DNA from: Stichopus chloronotus
Lineage: Eukaryota > Echinodermata > Holothuroidea > Aspidochirotida > Stichopodidae
Reading direction: 5' to 3'
Assembly (NCBI GenBank): GCA_021234535.1
Contig: CM037830.1
Location: 22,437,116 to 22,501,115, forward strand
Length of the DNA stretch: 64,000 nucleotides
The position numbers and the translations under genes are program-made. Numbering within the stretch: the stretch's first letter is position 1; each line of letters starts with the position of its first letter. Shown piece after piece: positions 1 to 11,900 of this stretch. Under the pieces are notes generated by a model. It worked only from the letters and a program-made list of their open reading frames with translations. It did no database searches and was not told the origin of the DNA.

Positions 1-1019
1 GTCTCTCGGTGGAAGGAACGACACAGTCGTACAGTTATCTCTCAACAATTGTATCAGATCTTTTGTGCTTAAGTTCGTGGCATATTCAAATGTTCCGTTT
101 TCCCCACAATGTTCTGCATCAAACAGTAACGCCCAAGCTGTAAGTGCAGATACGTCTTCACCGTGACATAGCGCACAGTAGATATTCCTGTAGGTCAAAC
201 CGTCGTTTGATAACACAGGGACACCAGACAAGTTATCCTCTAATCTACCCACGAAAAGTTTTGAATCAGTGACGTCACATTTATCAGATCCTCTCCACGA
301 GTCCGGACATGACGAAATCATCCAATATCTCTCACCGGATATTACGTCAGTATTACAATGAAAGAAGTCTTTGACTTTTGACAAGGTCTTGGATATATAG
401 GGCTCAGTTATGTTGGAATTGAAACAATTTTTGGCTTTTTCCAAGGTATTATAACAACAGTCTCCGAAGATTTTACAAGCTGGGTGGCAGGAGCAAAGCT
501 GTTTAGAACAGCCCTTGTGGTTAAAATCACAGCGGTCGTTGCATTGATACACGGCTGAGCAGTGGTCACCGTATGTTACTTCTGTAAGGATAAATGAAAT
601 GTTTAGGGTAAGTTTATGTTCTTCGAGATGGTACTTACTAAAATGAGAATACATTTTGGTAGTACTAACCACCAGTTATATAAATTATGATAGCTTTTCC
701 TCAAATGTAGTTATACCGCAGTAAACATAGGCCTAGGCATTACGCTTTATACCCTGACTCAAAGTCTCAGAATAACATGTTAAAACTTATAAAGTTGCCT
801 ATATATAGGTACCTTTAGCAAATGAGTCGTGCCGTCATGCAGCAGCAACAACGTTGTGGTTAAAAACCAAAGTGGCCTGAATGTTATTAGAATGACGTAT
901 GGTAACTTACCAACTGCTCGGTCCGTTTGATTTTCAAATTGTACTAGAGCAAGGACGTTTTTGGCTAAGAGAAATTGGACAAAAATTGACAAATTTATGA
1001 CTAAGTCCATCGTGTCCAT
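1..1019 (-). CDS. Somatomedin-B/7TM family receptor, 5' part (member A), runs off the left edge
   Basis: Two exons are visible on the minus strand. Exon 1 (1019 to 911) encodes a signal-peptide-like start (MDTMDLVINLSIFVQFLLA...) and ends in phase 1 at a GTAAGT donor (910-905). An in-frame upstream ATG at 1058 is also possible, but 1019 puts the hydrophobic stretch closer to the N-terminus. Exon 2 starts at 581 after a TTACAG acceptor and stays open to base 1. It encodes a somatomedin-B-like Cys cluster (CSCHPAC...FGDCCYN), then the family motifs YWMISSCP, LFVGRLEDN and YRNIYCALCHG. The phases join to give Glu at the junction, exactly as in the intact gene at 18252-23931. The intron is only 329 bp, against 1.1-2.3 kb in members C to E. 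This gene is transcribed away from the other members. The 7TM part, if present, lies outside the window. The family call is firm; ligand and role are unknown. Confidence 0.85.
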
Positions 1020-1058
1020 TCTTTGTTGTGAAATAAGCTCCTTGTTTGTTTGTATCAT

Positions 1059-4000
1059 TCTTACTTGACTATGCTGGGCTTATGGGTAATACCATACTGT
1101 CATCCTCAATCTGGTGAGATGTGCAGACCCAATGAACGTTGGTTGTTTACAATATTAATATCGACTGCTTCAGGGCTCAGTGCACTTACAGGGTCAATAT
1201 TTTTTTACATTTCGTTGCTTCCTCTTGTTCCCTTTAAATATGTCGCATACAGTGCTGTTTACGTCACGTTACAAACGTACACAAAGTGGACCAGAAACTG
1301 TGCAAGTCGTCAGCTAGTTAAAAAGGGAGAAAAGCCAAATTATGGAAGTCAAAGCAGAATGATGAAGCAAAAATCACTGTTTAAGACGAATATTTACTAA
1401 TTTCTAAGTTACTTTACACTATACTCTTTCGGTCAAGAGAAACTGAGATCGTACACAGTTTGCAGTTTTAGGTGCATAAAACGAAAACTTGCCATTGCCA
1501 GTTCCTAAAGGAAATGTAGAAGGGACGTTGCATTGATGAATTACCAACTTGACAAAAGGTCAATTATAAGCAAATTATCTGCAAGTTGACAACATGGTCA
1601 AATTGACGTTTTGACGGGGACGACACATGTCGTCAATTCATCAATTTACAAGTTGACGCGTTAATATTGTCTCGTCGAAAAGACAAAATTCAGAAAATTG
1701 ACATGTTAAAGAGAAACGGAATGTCGTTAATGCCTCAATTTTTTTGAAAGATTTACATTTTGCCGAGTTACTACTATATTTTCAAAACGACAAAATAAAA
1801 AAATAAAAAAATCACGCTTCAATGAGAAACCAATTTTCTGAATAATTGACAAGTTGCCGAGTTATTACTACTCCTAGTTAATACTATCAAAATGAAAAAA
1901 AAAATGGAAAATTGACGTTTTGATACGAGATTTTGTCAATTTTATATCTGTAATACCTTTATTACTGCTCCTGCTGTTTCGTTCGTTTATGTTTTCATTT
2001 CTCTTTAAATGAAGTTTGAGGGCCACATAATGCTTTTTCGTGGCAGCATTTTGCCCGTGGACCACAGATGGGCCATCCTACATTTGAGATGGCCTGATTT
2101 TGGCTTAAAGCTGTATAAATCGTAACTATGTTCACACTGTTGGTTTCAAAAATGCATCATAAAGCGAAAAACCTTCAACCTTTTCAACCTTGACCGTACA
2201 TGTTTGCCAATATGTTCCCCAAGCATGCTATGCACCCTTCGCACCGTACGAAATAGTTGGTCCACATCTTCTACGGTACTCTAAGCGATCGCAATATATA
2301 CAATCTACCCTCAAATCCCGGACTTTTAGTTCCCTTCGGTAGCTATGACTAGTCAATCATTCACCTTTGGACCTTTGTTGAAAAATCCTGGCTACAAACG
2401 TGGACGTGACTAGGCTTGTGTGACGTCATCGTTTTCAGACCCACCTGTGTAAAGCGTCATGTCCACGGTTCCCCAACGAAAAATCACAATACACACTCAC
2501 AATTAGATTCATTAGTATCAATTAAAAACCTTTTTGAGTGTCAAAGGACTTCATTTTCCATCACCATATACTGCGCGGCTTGTCAAGGGTCGTGTACGGA
2601 TGAATGGCAAAGAGAGGGCGTCCTGTTTGGCAATCGCTAAAGGTATAGGCAGGTGTGTGGGTGTGTGCCAATAGAAAAAAAAAAAAAACATATTTAACGA
2701 ATCTTCTATCAGATAGTAATAAACAAATGTCCAGGTATAAATTTAAGTGTCAGCCCGACCTATGACGTCATATTTCAAAGGTCATGAAAAGCACCTATGA
2801 CGTCATGTTTCAAGGTTCAAAGGTCATTAAAAGGAAAAACACATTTTAGTATTATCATCGATAAGTAAAATGTTGAAATTACTAGACAGTAGAAAATGTT
2901 GGGGTAAGTTTTTTGTCAAACGAAATTTTTTATTTTGGTTTAATTTCATTTGGAGACGATTTTTTTGTGGAAAAATATGACCTCAAAAGATGCGAGATAT
3001 TGCACTTGATTGTGTTAACAGTTACGTGGTAGCTAATATTTTTCTCCCCCAGGCCTTCCATCACTCATCTCATGCTTTTATCCACCTTTAAATATACCAA
3101 TGCATGGCATTTTTCTTCACGGTGGCTATCAATTACTGTACAACAGTTACAAAGTCTAGCTCCACTTTGCTATGCAATAATCGACAACTGTAACAAGCAT
3201 AAAAAAGCAATTGCCAGAAAGTAAAACAAATGTTGGAATAACCTTCCTGGAAATTAGAATTTCTGAGGAAGAAACGTGATTTCAAGAGACTCAAAATAGT
3301 GCATTATATTTTGTCTTTGGTTACCTTGTAGGTGAAGGGTAACCCTCTCATTAGACAGCCCCCATCGGCAGACGATTACTCATGTCATGATTTCCTTCCC
3401 AATTAAAATACTCTGCCGCCACCCCAATGGGCATCAAACCATTCGCATTTTCTGTCTTTTTCCAATTTTGGGCCTTATAAAGTAAATATGTAAATTTATA
3501 AATCATCTATTGGAGGGGTTCAAGGGCTGCTTAAGCCCTCGCAGTGAAAAAAGTCGGGGACTAAAGATATGTTCATCCCCAAAAATTTGCCAAAAGCTCA
3601 AAGAATAAATAAAAGTAAAAAAAAAATAAAAGTAAGGAAAGTAAAGAAAAAATAAAAGTAAGGAAAGTAGGGATAAGGATGTATAATTCATTTTCATTTC
3701 TGTATCGTCTCAAACTTTCTGATATGTATTACCATTTTTCATTTTTTTTTTTGCACTTAACTGGAGGAATTGGAGAAATGAGATCTTACATTAAGGTTGC
3801 TTATACATGCAGGGTATACATTCAAGAAGTGTCATTTCCAACTATCTGGAGGATTTAAAAGCCAAAATGTTCTTGTAAGGTCCGCACCAACTGCTGGAGG
3901 GGCTCCGCTTCGTCAGGTCGTCACTAGAGCGCACCCTCTTTTGTTGATTTCATCGAGCAGTACCGTTTCGCGGAACTCGAGACTGCGTCATTTCCTAGTC

Positions 4001-5961
4001 TATCCGCAACCACCGAGTTAATTAGGTCACGTGACCCATTCCTTCAAAGTGTGACCTACGCTGGAAAGGCTCAAAGAAGGCATTTGGGGATCCAAACTGA
4101 CAATTGATGGCCAACTGTTTGTTGAATAATGCAAAGTGAGGCCTTCTGTTTTCCATTATAGCAAGGTAGGTACTACACTTTGATCTTCCATCTCGTTGAA
4201 CATTAAAGGTTTTTTGTTAGCATTACGTACGATATTTAAAAACGAATACAATCAAAGAGAGGCTGTTATTTCCCACGTCTCAAACCGGGTCTTCAAACTT
4301 TCCTGACTCATTTATTGCATCAATTCGATATTTTTCAAACGTTATTTGCAGATAACAGCACGAAATTTATTGCTACAAAACTGATATCAGTGGATAGGGG
4401 ATAAAATTCCCCTCTGTTTTGATAATAACTGAGTAGTCTTACAACGTCTTGATGTAATAATAGATAATTTTACGAGGTGTTGGATACACATTTATACACC
4501 TTTCATAAGATGGGTCAAATTCCACTTTTACATATGCTTGCTCGCCGAAGTGGTCATCAACAGTATTTGTAATGTTCTGGCAAATAGTTGTCATGATTGA
4601 AATCTTTTGATAGTTTCTAAATGTTGAGATATTATGCTAACAAAATAATCTCTTTTAGTTCGTTAGCATCCAAAGCCCCGTGACGTCACGAATCGTCATG
4701 CACAAATGTAAGAGAAGGAAGCTCTTTTTGTGTGGTTGCGGATGGACTGTTCTTTTTTCAGAAGTAAGAATGCACCAATGATGAGGTATTAATGCTGCCC
4801 GAAAGTGTCGCGGAGACTTTTCCACTGAGTTGGAATTTTAGACAATCGTCCCCCTTTAAGGTCGTGTGACATGGATATGGCATTTTGGAGTATCGGGTGC
4901 ACTAGGCATTAAAAATGTGAAAAATAGTCTCAAAGACTGACAAATTTGCAGGCAAATTATTGTCTCACAGCTGTATCACGAATAAACATTTGGATAATTT
5001 TGCAAACGTGTTACGTCAAGAGATGGAGTTCTATGATATGTATTATGTTAATATTTTGTTTACGTAACCTTTATTTCGAGTAGATTTAAGAGTTTTATTT
5101 GCACAGAGGGTTTTATGTTGGAAGGGTGTATTTCCTTTTTTTAATGACACCGTGCAACACTCCACATCATCTGGTTTGCATTTTTATCAAACTTTGAAAA
5201 GTTGTATCTCGAACACGGTAATAGATGTAAACAACGGATTTCACCCAGGGTTTTGCTTTGCAACATCTGTGGGAAGAGTGCTTTTTTCTAGATGTATGTC
5301 ACACAACCTTCAAAGATATGATGCTAGCTACGGCACTGAGATGAACTTCTGTCAAGTAAAAAAATGCAAATTGTTTTCATAATAATAAAAAAAATTGAAA
5401 AATACCTTACGATATGAAGTCTGCTAATAAAATTGCTATTATCTATCACTCAGAATTATTATTCTATTACACAGAATTCAATGTTTACGAGGTCGTAAAT
5501 GGTCAAATAATCAAACGAGTGTCTAATTTGCTTCCAGTCACGTACGAGCACGTATCCGGTGTGCACAAAGAATGCATGCAGTTGCGGTTATTACATATTA
5601 ACAATTCAACCTAAATTTGTACTACCTCATTTCTCTTTCCTCATTTACAGTGACATCACATTTCCTACACAATTTTCCACTATTTTTATATTCCTGTTAG
5701 ATATCGGATACGGGGCCAGTCTTTACCTAAATCATTTCATGTGCCAAACAGAATTCAGAAGGAGTCTTGGTGTATTTTCACAAACCTTGCTGTTTAAACG
5801 TCAATCACAACGGCTGCTTTCATTGTGTGGTTTGTTCGTCTTACTATCACAGTTGGACTCATGACTGTAATTAAGCTCGAGATACCGTCAGGGAGAGGTG
5901 ATAACCTTAACACTTACCATCCATGCCCAATACAGTTATAGGTACGCTGACTAGGACAATA
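1059..5961. other. Non-coding interval, no gene seen
   Basis: I find no supported exon here. Bases 1540-1940 are dense in TTGAC/GTCAA words. Around 2761-2840 there is an imperfect direct repeat containing two TGACGTCA palindromes. Bases 3600-3675 are a purine-rich simple repeat (AAGTAAGGAAAG-like). The open frames in the region are short, low-complexity or lack recognisable motifs. Confidence 0.6.
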
Positions 5962-6205
5962 GGGAGCTTTCGATTGATACGTCCACTAGTCGACTGCTAC
6001 GATTGTTACGTCATTTTTGAGCCTATGCGCATGCGTCACGTCGTCTCCTTCGTCCACTCTCCAAATCGAGGAAGGCTAAACCACTGTTTACGCGTTCTTG
6101 ATTTGTGTAGTGGACGAGGGAGAGGACGCGACGCATGCGCATAGGCTCAAAAATGACGTAACAATCGTAGCAGTCGACTAGTGGACGTATCAATCGAAAG
6201 CTCCT
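5962..6205. mobile_element. 244-bp inverted-repeat element (MITE) flanked by TA
   Basis: The two ends are near-perfect reverse complements over about 75 bp (starting GGGAGCTTTCGATTGATACG on the left and AGGAGCTTTCGATTGATACG on the right, read inwards), with weaker complementarity out to about 100 bp. TA dinucleotides at 5960-5961 and 6206-6207 flank both ends, as expected for a Tc1/mariner-type target duplication. There is no transposase, so it would be non-autonomous. The superfamily is an inference from TA alone. An open frame inside it is a by-product of the palindrome. Confidence 0.85.
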
Positions 6206-6501
6206 TAATGGAATGAACTAAGACGTGTAGAAAACTCAATAAAATTATAATATATTATTATAATATTGAATGCCATTATAACATTCAATGACATTAATAC
6301 CAGATTTGCTTATTTTTGCCATTCTGAAATCAATGATACAATTTATCCCCGAAGGCATTATCCATACTTGAAGAATTTTTTAATTCAATTTCCATTCAAA
6401 ATTCATTTCTTACTTATAGGAAGAAATCTTAAATTAGAATTTGTTGGTATTGTGGTAATATCTATTACCGTTTCTCAGATACAAATTAACAAAGCAGAAT
6501 A

Positions 6502-6537
6502 ATGATGTGGACTGTCGCAGCATCTTTGCTTTTGCTA

Positions 6538-6609
<72 letters not shown>

Positions 6610-6620
6610 TACACCATTAT
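6502..6620 (+). CDS. Possible signal-peptide exon of member B, invaded by a TA repeat
   Basis: ATG at 6502 opens a signal-peptide-like sequence (MMWTVAASLLLLT) that runs into the (TA)n tract as alternating Tyr-Ile and stays open to a GTAAGA donor at 6621. The short intron to the acceptor at 6900 (280 bp) resembles that of member A. However, the exon ends in phase 2 while the next exon needs phase 1. A change of TA repeat number would alter the phase. This is a weak call. Confidence 0.25.
6541..6606. repeat. (TA)n microsatellite
   Basis: About 66 bp of uninterrupted alternating T and A. It lies just upstream of the member B ectodomain exon, possibly inside its first exon. Confidence 0.97.
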
Positions 6621-6900
6621 GTAAGAGTGTAGCGGCAACTTTGTGTATTGCCAGATACTTTTTGCACATTTAGTCCTGTGGAGAAGAGATTCTGTTTCGA
6701 AATGGTCTTAAGATGAACTTGAGTTGCACTGGATGGACCAGAATTATATTCACGTCTGCTGAATGCGACGAAAAACTGCATGCTTCAAACATAATTGTAA
6801 GTATACTTTAATTCTTAAAAGAATAAATATATACATCAATTGTTTGGCTATTTCAATGTGTGACTTCCCTTTATTTGTCAATATTTTTACATATTTCCAG

Positions 6901-7430
6901 AAAACATCACAGTGAAGTATTGCAGGGAACATCACGAAGGTACTTTGGATTCCTGTGATTCCTACATGAATGCCTCTGATCGTTGTTCTTGTCATCCCGG
7001 CTGTATTTTATTTCATGATTGCTGTTACAATAGTGAGGATTATCACTTCCACCGTCATCAAGATAAGAATAATACAGACGATTTCGTTGCTGAAGTCCTA
7101 CAGTTGTATAATGACCATTTCCAATGCACTCCAGATATCGTCACACGCAATAGGTATTGGATGGTGTCGAAATGCCCACTATCGTGGTCAGGACTCAATC
7201 AGAGTGACGTCATTGATGAAGACATTATTGTTGGCAAATTGGAGGACATATGGTGTTTGTATAGTTTGTCTACCATACCGATGGTATCTTCGGACGGAGT
7301 TACGTTCAGGAATATTTTTTTCTGTGCATTTTGTCACGACCAAAATCTCTTCTGTCTTACTCCTTGGTCATTTACAGCGGATAAATGTTATTGTAATCGT
7401 TTTGTCATTTTGTTGTTCCCCACTCATTGA
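6901..7430 (+). CDS. Somatomedin-B ectodomain-only family member (member B)
   Basis: The exon opens after a TTTCCAG acceptor (ending 6900) with the family phase: two bases complete a Glu codon, then NITVKYC. It encodes the Cys-rich SMB-like domain (CSCHPGC...HDCCYN) and the middle ectodomain with motifs RYWMVSKCP, VGKLED and FRNIFFCAFCH, then LTPWSF. Soon after this last motif, similarity to the other members ends and a stop occurs at 7428-7430. No TM segment follows. AATAAA lies about 40 bases after the stop (7469-7474). It could be a short secreted protein carrying only the ligand-facing half, or a truncated gene fragment. Cysteines are well kept and there is no internal stop or frameshift, which slightly favours a coding role. 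It is clearly more diverged from members C to E than they are from each other. The first exon is unresolved. Confidence 0.6.
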
Positions 7431-7468
7431 TGCCCATGTATATTTTTGTTGTGCGTCTGGAAAATGTA

Positions 7469-7474
7469 AATAAA
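7469..7474 (+). other. Poly(A) signal AATAAA after member B
   Basis: Canonical hexamer 38 bases after the stop of the ectodomain-only frame. It supports a short transcript ending here, but such hexamers are common in AT-rich DNA. Confidence 0.4.
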
Positions 7475-8982
7475 AGACTGTGTCACGTAGCTAGGCACAT
7501 GGCACTAATGATGATACTCTCCTTTGAATGATACACACAAGTGCAAATAGCAGCGATGTGGAACCTGGCATCTTTTTAGTGTTAGTCCTCGTTAATTGTG
7601 TGAATACAACGCCCCTGCTGACGTGCAGTAAGGATGAACCACAAGCAAGGGAAACAGCTTATCAGTAAATAGACCTATGACAAAAACATCAAAACCTACA
7701 CCATAGACAAACAAGATAGCAACGTCTACGTTATTATTTGGCAATCGTTAATAATTTAACGACTGTCTTATGGTGAAATGAGGGGCAATCAAATACACAG
7801 ATAAACTTGAATCATTCGCAAAGAGGTTTTCGTACAGTTCATGAAGTAATATTTATAAAAGAAAATTGGCAGTCTTGACCCAGTTCATAAAATGTCGTAA
7901 TTAATTGCCCTTAATTTCCACAGCGGTATATGTATGGTGTTCGTCATTCGAAAGAAATGAATCATGGAAATAATTGTAGACCAGTTCCTTTTATTTTTTA
8001 ATTTAAGAAAGGAATGAATTCGAAAGTTCATCTTTCTTCGTACACTATATTGTTTTTTTTTTCTAATTTACATGTTGTTTCGTGTGAATTTTATCTCAGA
8101 AATCAAGTAGAATTATTTAACATAAATCGTTTTAAATCTAGTCAAACTGGAATGTCATTTGCATACACTAGGTGGTAATCATTCTTGACTAGTCACATTT
8201 GTTTTGCAATTATTTGCGTCTGTAGTTGTATTAAATGTTACGTAGGTATACTCTTACTTTTAAATTCTTTTCTATGTTGCACTTTGACGAAAATTACACC
8301 AATCATATGACATTTTGATGTTATTTAGGTTCGTCAGGAAGTTACGGTCAGTCTAAAAACTTAACAGTTCCCGGTAATGCCAAGAAGCGTTATTCCCAAA
8401 CGCTCTCATTTTCTTTCCTAATCATGTAATTTTGTTCATTCTTTGCAGAAACAAACTCGGCAATTTGAAGGTGGTTGTCACAAGATCCATTTCTCACTCA
8501 CAGACTTCTATCCCTCCAATCAATTTCAGACCAATTAATTACATCTGCAGTTTTCCATCAAAATGTACCACATGGTGCAGTGGACACATCATGGCTTGAA
8601 TTCACCAGTTGCTGTGGATAACCCTACTGTAATTGTACCTGCACTGTATATAGATAAGGACATACCCTGTTCTTCACCATCGAAACAACACTGTATCTTG
8701 TGTTTTATTCATTAAGGATGTAATCGACAATGAATTAAAAAAAACCTGAATCCTGAAGGCTTTGACCACAATGAGAACAACAGACATCGAATATTATATA
8801 ATAACTTCTCGTTCTCAAGCCATTGACTATATCTTTTTTTTTTTGTTAAAGGGCCTACCATTTAACTGCCACGGAATTCATTCATTTTCCCTCAAGCATA
8901 ACTATGAAACAAAAATCAGTTTTCAGTAATAACGCAGCAGTTCTTTGTATTTCACTGCGAACTACACCGCCAACGGAACACG
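7475..8982. other. Non-coding interval between members B and C
   Basis: No recognisable coding segment, repeat or RNA gene was seen. It contains T-rich runs (8047-8063, 8830-8845) and presumably the promoter of member C near its right end. Confidence 0.5.
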
Positions 8983-11900
8983 ATGGTTTTCGTTGAAAAG
9001 TTTAAGTGTTGCGTCACTGTTATTTTGAGTATTCATATTTGCGTCACAACGACCCTGTTTAACAACACAGTGGAAGAACAAACAACTTCACGAACAGGTA
9101 AGTCACCGGCAGAGGTAGGCTTAGAATAAGTGTATATAGGTGCCTATCTCACGGTACTTCGTCAGGATGTTGCATGTTCACATGAAATCAGTAGGTAGAA
9201 TTGTGGCCGTCGACGACGTTGATTTCTATTCCTCATTGGAAGGAGGGATATTGGAGTGGAAAGTGGCATGAGATGGGGAAGTTTACAGTGGCTAGTACAG
9301 TTCATCGTATCCCTTACTTCGTTGGACTAAAATAAGAAATATGTTTTGCCAATACATGCCGCTTTACGTCATGAAATTTTAGGACACCTCTATGAAAGGA
9401 GATGCATGCTGTGCCGTAACAATATGTATGGACCCGAACTGATAGACACATCCAAATAAATTTAGTTCCAAAACTTTATATTTCCGTAGAGTCTTTAAAA
9501 GGGGGATAGTAATAACAGATCTATCGTAAGAAATGCGTTGAGACATTGTGACTATTAACATATTTAATGGCTTAAAAGCTGCCATAGATTTTCAATTCGT
9601 TTTGATGTTTTCTGCTAGAAATGAACATTCAACTTTATTTTCTGTGCCGCTCTGGACTGTAGTGAATAAAAAGTGTAACAGCTAGTTGCAAGTTATTGTA
9701 TGCACCCGAGAAACCAGCTGTACTTCTGAAACAGCAGTGACTGGTTACAATCTAAGATAAAAATAATACCTTTACAGCGAATGATGTGGTAACTTGACAA
9801 AGTTTTAATAATACAATGATAAAAACACTCTATCCACTAGCATTCATTTCACAAAGTGAAAAGTCACTTATGGTGGAAAGAGCAGAATAACAGTATTTTT
9901 TTCAGAGGAAACTATCAAGACTGTAAAATTTCAGAACAACCAGTCTGTCTTGATATGAAGTGACACGATATTTCGCTAGATAAGTATATTTCTATTTTTG
10001 TAACACTTTTTGAGTTAATTCATTACGAAGGAGCATGAGGTCATTTCACGATTGGTTCAGTCACTTGCTCAATAAACATTCCTATCTATAGTTTAAACAC
10101 GTCGCTAGTACTTCATGGTTTTAATAGAATGATGTAATATCAATTTTACATATATAATGATGTGTGTTGAACAACTTCCAGATTATAAGGTCATTATCAA
10201 CATATTTTCATCCTCCATTCCTTTTGCAGAAATTATAAGGTCAAGCCACTGTTCGGAGGACTACAGATGTCACGATGCATGGGATCCTTCTCACGAATCA
10301 TCACGTTGCTCCTGTCGTCCAGCTTGTGAAACCTTTGGAGATTAATGCTATAATACTTTGGGACAAACCAGAAATTGTTCCAATGCCAACAACACCGAAC
10401 ATTTTATATCAGAAGTTCTTTTCAAAGTGAAGGGTTTCTTCAATTGTGTTACTGGCAATGTATCAGAAACGAGATACTGGATGATTTCTTATGTCCTGAT
10501 TATTGGTAAGAGCACAATGAATGTGATGTCAATGATACAGATCTCTTCGTGGGGAGGTTTGAAGATAGCTTATCTGGTGTCCCTGTCCTATCAAACAACG
10601 GTTTGACATACAGGAATATCTACTGTGCATTATGTCACGGTGAAGATGTATCTGCACTTACACCTTGGTCGTTTCGCGCTGAACATTGTGATGACATTGA
10701 GGTATTTGAAACGGAAACAAACTTAAGCACCAAGGATCTCATCCTTATACTGAGAGAGAAATGTAAGAACGTGTCTTTACTGCCACCTGCTGACCATCCA
10801 CACTATTCTTTGTCTGTTAATCCTTGTCGCACACTCAAGTGGGATGTTCAAATTATTGATGAATGTAAAGACAACAAAACAAGCGTGGATATTCACTTAA
10901 ACTGTGCAATTATAATAGCTCCCATTTTCGTTAATGGGAATGCCTACAAAAACAGGTTTGTTTCAAATGCTTCAACTCTTCCCTTAAATATGTTAACCTA
11001 GAAATTGAAGAAGAGTGCAAGGTACACTCTGGTGGTGAAAAATTTGAACCAACTTTATGTGGCCCCACCCCTAAAAGAAAATGTAAAATACCTCCATCGA
11101 AATCTGGTAACTCTTTTCCACTAGTACCAATTTCTATTACCTTTAACTTTGAAAGTCATTCCGGAAGTGTCTCTGTCACGAAAAATGACCAACTTGTTCA
11201 AACAAATGATGTAACCTGCGAGGTGGGTTATGTGTTTGATCTAATTGAGAGTACTTGCAAGCAACTCTCTTGCCCTGACGAATTCATTTTAAGAGACTGT
11301 CTTTGCCTGAAATTGCCAAAATTCAAAGGATTAATTCAGTGAAATGCGATCGCTCTGTAGTTCTAATCAGAGCTGAAATAATAACATTTGGGAACGGATC
11401 TTGTCTGGAATACACCGACATTAATTTACGTCGTTTACCACTCGAGTTGATGACTATGTTATATGCAAACATACACAACCATGGAGCATCTTGCTCTATT
11501 GAAATGAGTGGAAGAGTTGCTATAGAAATTAAAACGTCGTCCTTGGACACCATGGAAAGGCTGGTAACAAAAAAGGAGGAAAGCTCATGTATCCGATGCT
11601 TGCAATAGCACTGCTGCAATTGAATTTTCAGCTTATTGTGCATCTACTTTAGATGATCAATTACCCCATTATGGATCTGAGTGGTTAAATGAAACGCCAT
11701 GGACCCGATCTGACAACTTCTCTCATGGAATAACTTTGAGTGACTCATATGAGTTAATTGACCCCTATCAAATAAAAATTCGATACTTATTTCGCTTTTC
11801 ATCTACTGCTATTTTATTAGAAGATGTTTTGATAAATATTTGTGAATTAATATATAATAACATATCAACATGTCCGACAGTTATCCTTGACTCAACATCC

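Noticed and set aside
1050..1400. 116-codon plus-strand open frame with hydrophobic stretches
   Set aside because: It opens at a TTG, has no recognised domain, and sits in the upstream region of member A with no splice or homology support.
5923..6144. 73-codon open frame
   Set aside because: Made by the palindromic MITE.
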